From Bacillus alkalicellulosilyticus (GTDB lineage: Bacteria; Bacillota; Bacilli; Bacillales; Bacillaceae_F), in NCBI RefSeq assembly GCF_002019795.1, contig NZ_KV917381.1, positions 3,070,068 through 3,134,067 of the forward strand: a DNA stretch of 64,000 bases, given 5' to 3'. Positions 56,652 through 64,000 of the stretch are shown here, piece after piece (within the stretch, counting starts at the first letter, position 1; each line of letters starts with the position of its first letter). The notes under the pieces were generated by a model. It saw only the letters and a program-made list of their open reading frames with translations, searched no databases and was not told where the DNA came from. The translations under genes and the position numbers were made by a program.

Positions 56652-58250
56652 CTAATCTTCTGTTAGCCACGTTCTAACTAACTTCGCAAAATCTTCTGGT
56701 TTGTCTTTCGCTAACCTTTCAAGCTGCTTACGTTTTACTGTATTTTCAGTATCTTCTTCTTCTGGAAGATCTGGAATTTCTCGAATTAATGGTGTAGAGC
56801 CTGTTCTTACTTCTTCTTCAACTGTTTCTTCTTTCTTGCTGCCACGACGTAATAATAAAACAAACAGTAACAAGATAATTGCGACTAACACGCCTCCAAC
56901 AATATACATCCACGTTGGGATCACCGTCGTTTCAATTGGTTCAATAACTGGCTTTCCGTTAAAAGGTTGTGAAGAGACAAATACCTTTTGGTTAATTTGT
57001 TCGTCTGTTAATTCAGCAGCAATACTTGCATCAATACTCGTTCTTACAATCGTTCCTAAAATTTGTTGTATATCATTTAATCTTTCAATTGGTAATGAAT
57101 TCGCGTCTTCTGGGTTAGGTGGTTCAACCATCACTTGAATTCCAACATCACGAATTTTATAAGGACTTTCCACAATTTGACGGCTAATTCGATTTACATC
57201 GTTATTAATCCGTTCCTCAATTCTTTCATAATCACCTGTTCCACCACCCATAACTCCAGGATAGTTTGGTATTGCTTCTCCTGTTGCAGCAATACCTCCA
57301 TCAGGCATTTCATCACCAGTAAAAGTTTCAGTAATTCTTTCGATACTCACTGCTAGACCTTCCATATTTTCTTCATCAATAGGAGCTACTAACTCTTCCT
57401 GTCTGTTTTCCTGTGTAAAATCAACATCTGTAGATACAGAGACAAGCACTTTATCATGGCCCATCATTGTACCTAACATTTGCTGTAGTTGACGTTGAAG
57501 GTCCTGCTCGATATCTCTTTTTATCGCTCTTTGTTGTTCATAAGCTGTTAAGGCGGAATCGACAACAGCCGACTCATCCATGTATTCAAAATGCTCAAAC
57601 ATTTGGTTCATAATTACTATATTTTCAACTGGAAGGTTTGGAACACTTTTTGAAACAAGATGATATAGCGCTCTAACTTGTTTCGCTTCCATTTGATAAC
57701 CTGGTGACGTATTAACAACAATAGATGCTGAAGCTGCATTTGGAACATCTTTTAGCCAGATGCTTTCTTCAGGTAATGTAATCATTACATTTGCACTAGA
57801 AATTCCATCTACATTTCGAATTAAGTTTGAAAGTTCTGTTTGAATAGCAGCTCTTTCAATGACTGAAAATTCGTTATCAGTCATACCAAAGCCCATTCCA
57901 TCTTTAAACACACTGTAATCTATACTTCCGCTTTGAGGATAACCTTCTGCTGCTAATTCTACTTTTAACGTATCCACTAAAGGCTCTGGTACACTTATGG
58001 TCGTCCCATTGTTTGATATTTGTGATTGAATCCCTCTAGAATCTAGTTGCTCTTTCACACGTCCGGTTTCTTGAGCAGTTAAATTAGTATAAAGGGGCAC
58101 AAAGTTAGACCGAGTACCTAGTACTATTACTAAAGCCATTATAATTATAAACAGTGCAATTGAACCTATAAATAACACTTTTTGGAAGCTAGACCGTTCG
58201 GCCCAAAAAGTACTGATTTTCTCTCTATATAACGTTAGTTTCTCGTTCAT
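56652..58250 (-). CDS. fliF: Flagellar MS-ring protein FliF
   Basis: Forms the membrane/supramembrane ring, the base of flagellar assembly. The 532 residues have a first membrane segment (about 24-46), ring-building motifs with the YscJ-like domain, a variable loop (about 270-370), a second membrane segment (about 443-465) and a cytoplasmic C-terminal FliG-binding tail (last 35 residues). It follows fliE after 39 bases. Confidence 0.97.
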   Translation of the reverse strand: MNEKLTLYREKISTFWAERSSFQKVLFIGSIALFIIIMALVIVLGTRSNFVPLYTNLTAQETGRVKEQLDSRGIQSQISNNGTTISVPEPLVDTLKVELAAEGYPQSGSIDYSVFKDGMGFGMTDNEFSVIERAAIQTELSNLIRNVDGISSANVMITLPEESIWLKDVPNAASASIVVNTSPGYQMEAKQVRALYHLVSKSVPNLPVENIVIMNQMFEHFEYMDESAVVDSALTAYEQQRAIKRDIEQDLQRQLQQMLGTMMGHDKVLVSVSTDVDFTQENRQEELVAPIDEENMEGLAVSIERITETFTGDEMPDGGIAATGEAIPNYPGVMGGGTGDYERIEERINNDVNRISRQIVESPYKIRDVGIQVMVEPPNPEDANSLPIERLNDIQQILGTIVRTSIDASIAAELTDEQINQKVFVSSQPFNGKPVIEPIETTVIPTWMYIVGGVLVAIILLLFVLLLRRGSKKEETVEEEVRTGSTPLIREIPDLPEEEDTENTVKRKQLERLAKDKPEDFAKLVRTWLTED

Positions 58251-58289
58251 GTGCCCTCCTACCTAGACTGTCAAGTAAGTAATCTAATG

Positions 58290-58589
58290 TTAGACCTGCA
58301 TTCTCATTACTTCTTGATATGCTTCTATGACTTTATTTCGAACTTCTACAGTTGCTTGTAACGACAATGATGCTTTCTGTCCAATAATCATCACTTCATG
58401 CAAATTGTCCATTTCTCCCCTAGCTAGCTTTTCAGTAGCAATGGAAGATTGATTTTGGAGTTCGTTTACGTTTTGAATAGCTTTATTAAGCTCTTGTTTA
58501 AATAGTGAATGTGCTTCCGCTGGTGTTCGTTTCGGTTTTAATTGTGATTGGTCAATGACAAATGGTGACTGTATTCCTTTTACATTCAT
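58290..58589 (-). CDS. fliE: Flagellar hook-basal body protein FliE
   Basis: Connects the MS-ring to the rod. The 99-residue protein has the family C-terminal half with LARGEMDNLHEVMIIGQKASLSLQATVEVRNKVIEAYQEVMRMQV (starting about residue 55), which is highly conserved. It lies between flgC and fliF. Confidence 0.96.
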   Translation of the reverse strand: MNVKGIQSPFVIDQSQLKPKRTPAEAHSLFKQELNKAIQNVNELQNQSSIATEKLARGEMDNLHEVMIIGQKASLSLQATVEVRNKVIEAYQEVMRMQV

Positions 58590-58613
58590 TTGTAAGCTCT
58601 CCTTTTTCTAATC

Positions 58614-59063
58614 CTAACGTCCAATTTCTAATGCTTTTAATAGCATATTTTTAGTCGCATTTAATGCTGTTACATTTGCTTCATAAGACCGAGTTGCGCT
58701 CATTAAATCAACCATTTCACGTAAAGGATCGACATTGGGCATTTGAACATAGCCTTGGTCGTTGGCATCCGGATGAAATGGGTCATATACTAATTTAAAT
58801 GGCGTTTGGTCATCAACGATTTTAGAAACCTTAACTCCTTCACCAGGGTTCGATGAATTCATCGCTTTATTTAAAAACGAATTAAAATTTGGTTGATTCG
58901 GTTGAAGCATAACCATCTTCCTACGATAGGGCTGCCATTCTCCGTTAACCAACGTTCCCCTTGTAGATTCTGCATTTGCCATATTTGAAGCTACAACATC
59001 CATCCTTAAGCGATTAGCCGTCAACGCAGAAGCTGTTGTATTAAAGCCACTAAAGATAGTCAT
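58614..59063 (-). CDS. flgC: Flagellar basal-body rod protein FlgC
   Basis: Proximal rod protein. The 149-residue sequence starts with FSGFNTTASALTANRLRMDVVASNMANAEST (residues 4-34), the rod family signature, and ends in a matching C-terminal helix (YEANVTALNATKNMLLKALEIGR). It starts two bases behind flgB. Confidence 0.97.
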   Translation of the reverse strand: MTIFSGFNTTASALTANRLRMDVVASNMANAESTRGTLVNGEWQPYRRKMVMLQPNQPNFNSFLNKAMNSSNPGEGVKVSKIVDDQTPFKLVYDPFHPDANDQGYVQMPNVDPLREMVDLMSATRSYEANVTALNATKNMLLKALEIGR

Positions 59064-59065
59064 AC

Positions 59066-59470
59066 TTACCTTCCTCCTTTAATAACAGTTTGGAGGCTGT
59101 TAAAGCGACCATTTATACGGTCAATTAACGCATTATAATAGATTTGATTTTTTGCTAACTCAGACATTTCGTGATCAATATCAACATTGTTTTGGTTATG
59201 GTTATACATCGTACTCTTTACCGTCTTCACATAGGCTTCACGCTGAGAACCTGTACTAAATTCTAGATGATCCGTGTGAGTTCGATTTGCTTGGAACGAT
59301 TTTGATTTTTCAATTTCCTTACCTAATGTATGTTGAAATTCAGCACGTTTCGCCTTGTAGTTAGGCGTATCAACATTGGCAATATTTTGAGCAATTGTTC
59401 GTTGACGTAACGCAGAACCTTGTAATGCTTTTTCAAGTGTTTGCAATGATGAACTTGAAAAGAGATTCAT
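59066..59470 (-). CDS. flgB: Flagellar basal-body rod protein FlgB
   Basis: Proximal rod protein and first gene of the fla/che operon. The 134-residue sequence has the rod signature ALRQRTIAQNIANVDTPNYKAKRAEF (starting about residue 20). A good ribosome binding site (GGAAGGTGGAAGAAGG) precedes the ATG. The AT-rich regulatory gap upstream should hold the main operon promoter. Confidence 0.97.
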   Translation of the reverse strand: MNLFSSSSLQTLEKALQGSALRQRTIAQNIANVDTPNYKAKRAEFQHTLGKEIEKSKSFQANRTHTDHLEFSTGSQREAYVKTVKSTMYNHNQNNVDIDHEMSELAKNQIYYNALIDRINGRFNSLQTVIKGGR

Positions 59471-59784
59471 CCTTCTTCCACCTTCCTATACTAGATATAA
59501 AGAATTACGACTTTGTGTCGAATTATAAAATATCATGTCGTCATTTAATTATATTATAATATATTTCTACTAAAAAATAATATCCTTTTTTGTGATAATA
59601 GTATAGTTTATACCCCAAATAGTAATTATTGTTTATTATTTTTGAACTATATTATACTTTAGCTAAATCTTATAATACTACGAATAAAACTTTTGATCTA
59701 CAAGTATTTTAAAAAATGCATGAAAAATGTCGAAAAAAAGAAGCTGCTTCATGAAGAAACAGCTTCTTGCCTATATAGTACTGG
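59471..59784 (-). promoter_or_regulatory. AT-rich control region between codY and flgB
   Basis: About 314 bases without a gene. After the codY terminator (59738-59768), nearly all remaining bases are A or T, including two TATAAT-like hexamers (minus strand, near 59537-59542 and 59652-59657) and a TATACT near 59600. No -35 with convincing spacing and no complete sigma-D (TAAA..GCCGATAT) or CodY (AATTTTCWGAAAATT) site could be picked out. In B. subtilis this gap holds the fla/che promoters and is bound by CodY. Confidence 0.6.
59738..59768 (-). terminator. Intrinsic terminator after codY
   Basis: AAGAAGCTG (59738-59746) pairs with CAGCTTCTT (59760-59768) and further bases in the loop pair; the minus-strand RNA ends in a run of seven U. 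It separates the xerC-hslVU-codY operon from the flagellar operon. Confidence 0.88.
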
Positions 59785-60564
59785 TTAATTTGACTTAATT
59801 TTTTCTAGTTCTGCTAAAAACTTCCCATTTAACACTTTGATGTATGTGCCTTTCATACCAAGTGAACGTGATTCAATGACACCAGCACTTTCTAACTTTC
59901 TTAATGCATTTACAATCACTGATCTTGTTATTCCCACTCGGTCAGCAATTTTACTAGCTACAAGTAATCCTTCTTTTCCATCTAATTCTTCAAAGATATG
60001 TTCAACCGCTTCAAGTTCACTATAGGATAATGAAGAAATCGCCATTTGAACTACTGCTTTACTTCTAGCTTCTTCTTCAATTTCTTGAGTTTTTTCATGT
60101 AAGATTTCCATGCCTACAACCGTAGCTCCATATTCAGCTAGAATTAAATCATCATTACTGAAAGAATCATTAAGACGAGCTAACACCAATGTCCCTAGTC
60201 GTTGTCCCCCACCTAATATAGGCACAATTGTAGTTAAACCTGTGGCAAATAAATCTTTATTTTCAACTGGAAACGCTGTGTACTCACTCTCAATATCAAT
60301 ATTCGCACTTGTTTCTTCTAATTTAAATAAATTTGTCGTATACACTTCAGGAAATTGTCTTTCTTCTAACATTTTCTTCATTCTTTCATTTTCAATCTCT
60401 TGCTTAATCGCATAGCCTAATAATTTCCCGCGTCGACTTACAACAAATATATTGGAACCTATTACATCGCGTAAGGTTTCTGCCATATCTTTAAAATTGA
60501 CGTGTTGTCCACCAGACTTCTGAAGCATTTCGTTAATCTTTCTCGTTCTTGTCAATAAATCCAT
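59785..60564 (-). CDS. codY: GTP- and branched-chain amino acid-sensing repressor CodY
   Basis: Global regulator of nutrient-limitation genes, active with isoleucine/leucine/valine and GTP. The 259-residue length is exact for the family. The N-terminal GAF domain binds the amino acids; the C-terminal winged helix has [26 protein letters not shown] (about 203-228), essentially identical to B. subtilis CodY. It is the last gene of the xerC-hslV-hslU-codY operon and lies right before the flagellar operon it probably regulates. Confidence 0.98.
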   Translation of the reverse strand: MDLLTRTRKINEMLQKSGGQHVNFKDMAETLRDVIGSNIFVVSRRGKLLGYAIKQEIENERMKKMLEERQFPEVYTTNLFKLEETSANIDIESEYTAFPVENKDLFATGLTTIVPILGGGQRLGTLVLARLNDSFSNDDLILAEYGATVVGMEILHEKTQEIEEEARSKAVVQMAISSLSYSELEAVEHIFEELDGKEGLLVASKIADRVGITRSVIVNALRKLESAGVIESRSLGMKGTYIKVLNGKFLAELEKIKSN

Positions 60565-60586
60565 TTCCTATTCCTCCTAATAACTC

Positions 60587-61981
60587 CTATAAAATAAACT
60601 GACTGAGGTCCCTGTTTTTTGCAATCGTTGCGAGCTTTTCATCTACATAAGCTGGTGTGATTTGTATTTCTTCCAAGTTTATGTCTGGCGCTTCAAACGA
60701 TAAGTCTTCTAATAACTTCTCTAATATCGTATGAAGTCTTCTTGCCCCTATGTTTTCAGTGTCCTGATTAACACTCGTTGCAATTGTCGCAATCTTATGA
60801 ATAGCTTCGTCAGAAAAAACAACCTTTATACCTTCTGTTTCTAATAGGGCAGTGTATTGCTTAATTAGCGCATTATTTGGTTCAACCAAAATCCGTTTAA
60901 AATCATCCACTGTTAAGTTTGATAATTCAACTCGAATTGGGAATCTTCCTTGAAGCTCTGGAATTAAATCAGACGGCTTTGCCATATGAAATGCGCCGGC
61001 AGCGATAAAAAGCATGTGATCTGTTCGAACTGACCCATATTTGGTAACAACTGTAGAACCTTCAACAATTGGTAAAATATCTCTTTGAACCCCTTCTCTA
61101 GATACATCGGCAGAACTTTGATTTTTTCCAGCTACTTTATCAATTTCATCAATAAAAATAATTCCGAGTTCTTCTGCCTTCGTTACGGCCTCATGAGTCA
61201 CTTCGTCCATATCGATTAACTTTTGTGCCTCTTCCTCCGTTAACACCTTTCTGGCTTCGGCCACAGTTAACTTTCTCTTTTTCTTTTTCTTCGGCATCAT
61301 GTTCCCAAGCATATCTTGCATATTAATGCCCATTTGTTCCATTCCTGCCCCTTGAAACATATCAAGAAAATTTTGTGACTGTTCTTCGACCTCAACAGTA
61401 ACAAACCAATCTTCTAATTCTCCAAGAGCTAATTGATGTGCCATTTGTCTTCGACGTTGTTGAATATCTTGTTGCTCTGAAGATTCTTGCGATTCTTGTT
61501 GTTCTTGTGCTTGATTTCCAAATAACATTTCTAATGGATTTTTATACTGATTTTGCTTTTTAGCTGTTGGCACAAGAAGGGATACGATTCGTTTATTTGC
61601 ATTATCTTGAGCTTTTTCACGTACAGCATTCATACGTTCTTCCTTAACAATGCGAATCGAATTTTCAACAAGGTCTCGAACCATCGATTCAACGTCTCTC
61701 CCTACATATCCAACCTCAGTAAATTTTGTTGCTTCTACTTTCGTAAATGGAGCGCCCACTAACTTTGCTAAGCGTCTAGCGATTTCTGTTTTACCAACAC
61801 CAGTAGGTCCAATCATTAAGATGTTTTTTGGCGTGACTTCATCTCGTAATTTTTCGCCAAGCAAGCCCCGACGATATCTATTACGAAGCGCTATAGCCAC
61901 TGATTTTTTCGCTTTTTCTTGTCCTACAATGTATTGGTCTAGTTGGTTTACGATTTGTCTAGGTGTTAACTGAATACCCAT
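60587..61981 (-). CDS. hslU: ATPase subunit HslU (ClpY) of the HslVU protease
   Basis: AAA+ unfoldase that feeds substrates into HslV. I use the ATG at 61981 (464 residues, [11 protein letters not shown]), seven bases after GGAGG. Walker A GPTGVGKT is at 58-65, Walker B with FIDEIDK near residue 250; the intermediate I domain (about 110-230) contains a Glu/Gln-rich segment and a KKKKKRK run. It lies 22 bases before codY and 22 after hslV. Confidence 0.97.
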   Translation of the reverse strand: MGIQLTPRQIVNQLDQYIVGQEKAKKSVAIALRNRYRRGLLGEKLRDEVTPKNILMIGPTGVGKTEIARRLAKLVGAPFTKVEATKFTEVGYVGRDVESMVRDLVENSIRIVKEERMNAVREKAQDNANKRIVSLLVPTAKKQNQYKNPLEMLFGNQAQEQQESQESSEQQDIQQRRRQMAHQLALGELEDWFVTVEVEEQSQNFLDMFQGAGMEQMGINMQDMLGNMMPKKKKKRKLTVAEARKVLTEEEAQKLIDMDEVTHEAVTKAEELGIIFIDEIDKVAGKNQSSADVSREGVQRDILPIVEGSTVVTKYGSVRTDHMLFIAAGAFHMAKPSDLIPELQGRFPIRVELSNLTVDDFKRILVEPNNALIKQYTALLETEGIKVVFSDEAIHKIATIATSVNQDTENIGARRLHTILEKLLEDLSFEAPDINLEEIQITPAYVDEKLATIAKNRDLSQFIL

Positions 61982-62003
61982 CGATTCGCCTCCACTCATG
62001 TTT

Positions 62004-62549
62004 TTATAGCTCCTCTATGACGATTTGGTCATTCGTATATACACATATTTCTCCAGCTGTTTCTAATGCTGCCATAGCAATTTCTCTGGCTGATAAGTTA
62101 GGCGCATGCTTCTTTAATGCTCTTCCAGCCGAGAGAGCATAGTGTCCTCCAGAACCAATGGCCAATACGCCATCATCTGGCTCAATCACTTCACCAGTTC
62201 CTGAGACTAGCAAAAGATTCGATTCATCCATCACAATTAACATCGCCTCAAGCCTACGAAGTACTTTATCACTTCGCCATTCTTTCGCAAGTTCTACAGC
62301 AGCGCGTTGTAAATTCCCATTAAATTCTTCAAGCCTTCCTTCGAATTTCTCAAATAACGTAAAGGCATCGGCAACCGAACCTGCAAATCCTGCTACTACT
62401 TTTCCATGAAACAGTTTTCGAACCTTTTTAGCTGTATGCTTCATCACAACAGCATTGCCAAATGTAACTTGACCATCCCCAGTCATTGCACATCTACCGT
62501 TATGCTGTATTGCAAATATAGTTGTTGCATGAAAAGTTTGCTCAGACAT
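62004..62549 (-). CDS. hslV: Peptidase subunit HslV (ClpQ/CodW)
   Basis: Proteasome-beta-like peptidase that works with HslU. The 181-residue protein starts [15 protein letters not shown]. In enterobacterial HslV the mature protein begins with the Thr of TTI. In Bacillus ClpQ the N-terminus is longer, and B. subtilis has been reported to use an N-terminal Ser. Here Ser2 and the ATTI threonines (9 and 10) are both present, with two residues more between them than in the B. subtilis sequence as I recall it. The nucleophile therefore cannot be told from sequence. Confidence 0.95.
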   Translation of the reverse strand: MSEQTFHATTIFAIQHNGRCAMTGDGQVTFGNAVVMKHTAKKVRKLFHGKVVAGFAGSVADAFTLFEKFEGRLEEFNGNLQRAAVELAKEWRSDKVLRRLEAMLIVMDESNLLLVSGTGEVIEPDDGVLAIGSGGHYALSAGRALKKHAPNLSAREIAMAALETAGEICVYTNDQIVIEEL

Positions 62550-62584
62550 ATCATGTATCCCTCCACTTTTTCTTTTTGTTTAAG

Positions 62585-63496
62585 CTATGCTCTTGGGTGG
62601 TGTTTCATATACACATCACGCAAACGGTCTTTTGTGACATGCGTATAGATTTGGGTCGAGGACAACTTCTCATGTCCTAGCAATTCCTGAACAATTCGTA
62701 AATCGGCTCCATTGTTTAATAAATGAGTAGCAAAAGTATGGCGCAACATATGCGGACTAATATGTATTGTTAAGGCAGCGGCTTGTATTCTGGCATTTAG
62801 GATATTTCTGACACTTCTATCCGTGAGTGGACCTCCTCTAAAGTTTAAAAATAAATGGTCATTCCCGCTTCCTGTTTTTTTCTTCAGTAATTCGGGACGA
62901 CTATGTTCAAGATAGTTTTCAATTGCATCTAAAGCAAAGCTTCCCACTGGAACATACCTTTCTTTTTTTCCTTTTCCAAAAACAAAAATGGTCCCAATCG
63001 AAAAATCAATATCTTTAATCTTTAACCTGCAGCATTCACTCACTCGGATTCCTGTCGCATAAAGAATTTCAATAATCGCTTTATCACGAATATCTAATGG
63101 TTTTGTTGTAGAGAAAGATGAAAATAGCTGATTCATTTCCTCTTCATAAAGGAAATTCGGTAGTCGACTTTCGCTTTTTGGTAATTTTGCAATCCTAAAA
63201 GGATTTTCTTCAACTAGCTTTTCTCTTTCTAACAACCTATATAGACTTCTCATGCTTGATATTTTTCTAGCCACAGTCGCCCTGGATAACTTTCTTCGAT
63301 GTAACTCTGTAAGGTAATCACGAACAAAAGCATAAGAAACAGCAGAAAATTGGGTGATGTTGTGCTGCTTCATAAAGACATAAAAATCATTAATATCGAG
63401 TTCATAATTAATTAGGGTATGTTCTGAACTGTTTTTTTCGATCTGTAAATATTGAAAAAATAGTTGTTTCTCAAACTCGATTGTTGAATTTGTCAC
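62585..63496 (-). CDS. xerC: Tyrosine recombinase XerC (CodV)
   Basis: Site-specific recombinase that resolves chromosome dimers with XerD at dif. The 303-residue protein has an N-terminal SAM-like core-binding domain and a catalytic domain with R151, K175, H249, R252, H275 and the nucleophile Y284, all in standard contexts (TGIRVSE, HMLRHTFATHLL, LGHEKLSSTQIYTHV). It starts with GTG after GAGGTGG. No dif site lies in this window. It is the first gene of the hslVU-codY operon, as in B. subtilis. Confidence 0.96.
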   Translation of the reverse strand: MTNSTIEFEKQLFFQYLQIEKNSSEHTLINYELDINDFYVFMKQHNITQFSAVSYAFVRDYLTELHRRKLSRATVARKISSMRSLYRLLEREKLVEENPFRIAKLPKSESRLPNFLYEEEMNQLFSSFSTTKPLDIRDKAIIEILYATGIRVSECCRLKIKDIDFSIGTIFVFGKGKKERYVPVGSFALDAIENYLEHSRPELLKKKTGSGNDHLFLNFRGGPLTDRSVRNILNARIQAAALTIHISPHMLRHTFATHLLNNGADLRIVQELLGHEKLSSTQIYTHVTKDRLRDVYMKHHPRA

Positions 63497-63512
63497 TTAT
63501 TCCACCTCACAT

Positions 63513-63549
63513 AAGAGCTACTAAATTTTATCACAATTTAGTAGCTCTT
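63513..63549 (-). terminator. Hairpin between trmFO and xerC
   Basis: A 15-base arm (63513-63527) pairs perfectly with 63535-63549 around a seven-base loop. It lies 12 bases behind the trmFO stop and directly before the xerC ribosome binding site. The minus-strand tail is only weakly U-rich, so it may act as an attenuator or as a terminator for the opposite strand. Confidence 0.6.
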
Positions 63550-63560
63550 TTCAATAAAGT

Positions 63561-64000
63561 TTACATTTTTTTCACAAAATTCTGAATTGTCTCCAATGCT
63601 CGGTTAGCTAGTTGTTCATTTCTTTCTTGTTTATTACGTATTCTTTCAGGTAATGGTGGCAACAGACCAAAATTGGCGTTCATTGGTTGAAAGTTCTTTG
63701 AGTTAGCCGTTGTAATATAATTTGACATGCTTCCGATTACCGTCTCCTCAGGAAAAGCAAGCAGTTCTTCCCCATTCACAAGTCGGACCGCATTTATACC
63801 AGCAATTAATCCAGCTGCAGCAGATTCCACATATCCTTCTACTCCTGTGATTTGACCAGCAAAAAACAAATCATCACGTTCACGATATTGATATGTAGGT
63901 TTAAGTAAATTAGGAGAGTTAATAAACGTATTGCGATGCATAACACCATAACGTACGATTTCTGCCTTTTCTAAGCCAGGAATTAATTGAATGATTTCTT
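63561..64000 (-). CDS. trmFO: Methylenetetrahydrofolate-tRNA-(uracil-5-)-methyltransferase TrmFO, 3' part
   Basis: Flavoenzyme that makes m5U54 in the tRNA T-loop with methylene-tetrahydrofolate. Only the C-terminal 145 or so residues are in the window; the reading frame is open to the edge. The segment [19 protein letters not shown] (about 37-55 after the first internal Met) and the NFGLLPPLP motif are characteristic of TrmFO (Gid). Its place before xerC is standard. Confidence 0.95.
   Translation of the reverse strand, partial: EIIQLIPGLEKAEIVRYGVMHRNTFINSPNLLKPTYQYRERDDLFFAGQITGVEGYVESAAAGLIAGINAVRLVNGEELLAFPEETVIGSMSNYITTANSKNFQPMNANFGLLPPLPERIRNKQERNEQLANRALETIQNFVKKM

Noticed and set aside
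59500-59737. A specific sigma-A or sigma-D promoter for flgB
   Set aside because: The AT-rich sequence gives many weak -10 matches but no -35 with correct spacing and no GCCGATAT; a precise call would be guesswork.

Overview
The window is one continuous stretch of core chromosome from a low-GC, endospore-forming, flagellated member of the Bacillaceae (Bacillota). Gene order follows the Bacillus subtilis trmFO-codY-fla/che-rpsB-frr-polC-nusA-rpsO-pnp-dapA-rnjB region almost step for step. Every gene I can support lies on the minus strand, so transcription runs from high to low coordinates. Dipicolinate synthase, YlxY and YmxH indicate sporulation. CodY, HslV/ClpQ, PolC, RNase J and the FliY/CheC/CheD chemotaxis components point to Bacillales. 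The species cannot be fixed from this; an alkaliphilic or environmental Bacillaceae lineage is plausible but is inference. I found no tRNA, rRNA, CRISPR array, prophage or insertion sequence.

Layout, in the direction of transcription: (1) 64000-59785: the 3' part of trmFO, then xerC-hslV-hslU-codY, ending in a strong terminator. (2) 59784-59471: a very AT-rich regulatory gap. (3) 59470-33218: a fla/che operon of about 26 kb: flgB-flgC-fliE-fliF-fliG-fliH-fliI-fliJ-ylxF-fliK-flgD, a TIGR02530-type gene, flgE(flgG)-swrD-fliL-fliM-fliY-cheY-fliO-fliP-fliQ-fliR-flhB-flhA-flhF-flhG-cheB-cheC-cheD-sigD, then a DUF342/FapA gene, an uncharacterised small gene and a swrB-like gene. (4) 33037-19255: rpsB-tsf-pyrH-frr-uppS-cdsA-dxr-rasP-proS-polC. 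(5) 19047-12016: rimP-nusA-rnpM-ylxQ-infB-ylxP-rbfA-truB-ribF. (6) 11805-9261: rpsO-pnpA. (7) 9133-6504: ylxY-mlpA-ymxH. (8) 6188-1361: dpaA-dpaB-asd-dapG-dapA, linking lysine/diaminopimelate synthesis to spore dipicolinate. (9) 1020-1: the 5' part of a ribonuclease J gene.

The most notable departure from the usual layout is in the chemotaxis segment. cheB is followed after only 18 bases by cheC, with no cheA or cheW between them, although cheY, fliY, cheB, cheC and cheD, which all act on or downstream of the CheA phosphoryl pathway, are intact. Other points to check: three genes that B. subtilis lacks at the corresponding places in the operon; a hairpin that covers the swrD start; a structured element upstream of a well-matched sigma-K promoter for dpaA; a paired 11-base inverted repeat around the asd promoter; and several attenuator-like hairpins inside the translation operons. 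No wholly unknown multi-gene system is visible: nearly every gene belongs to a well-known family.
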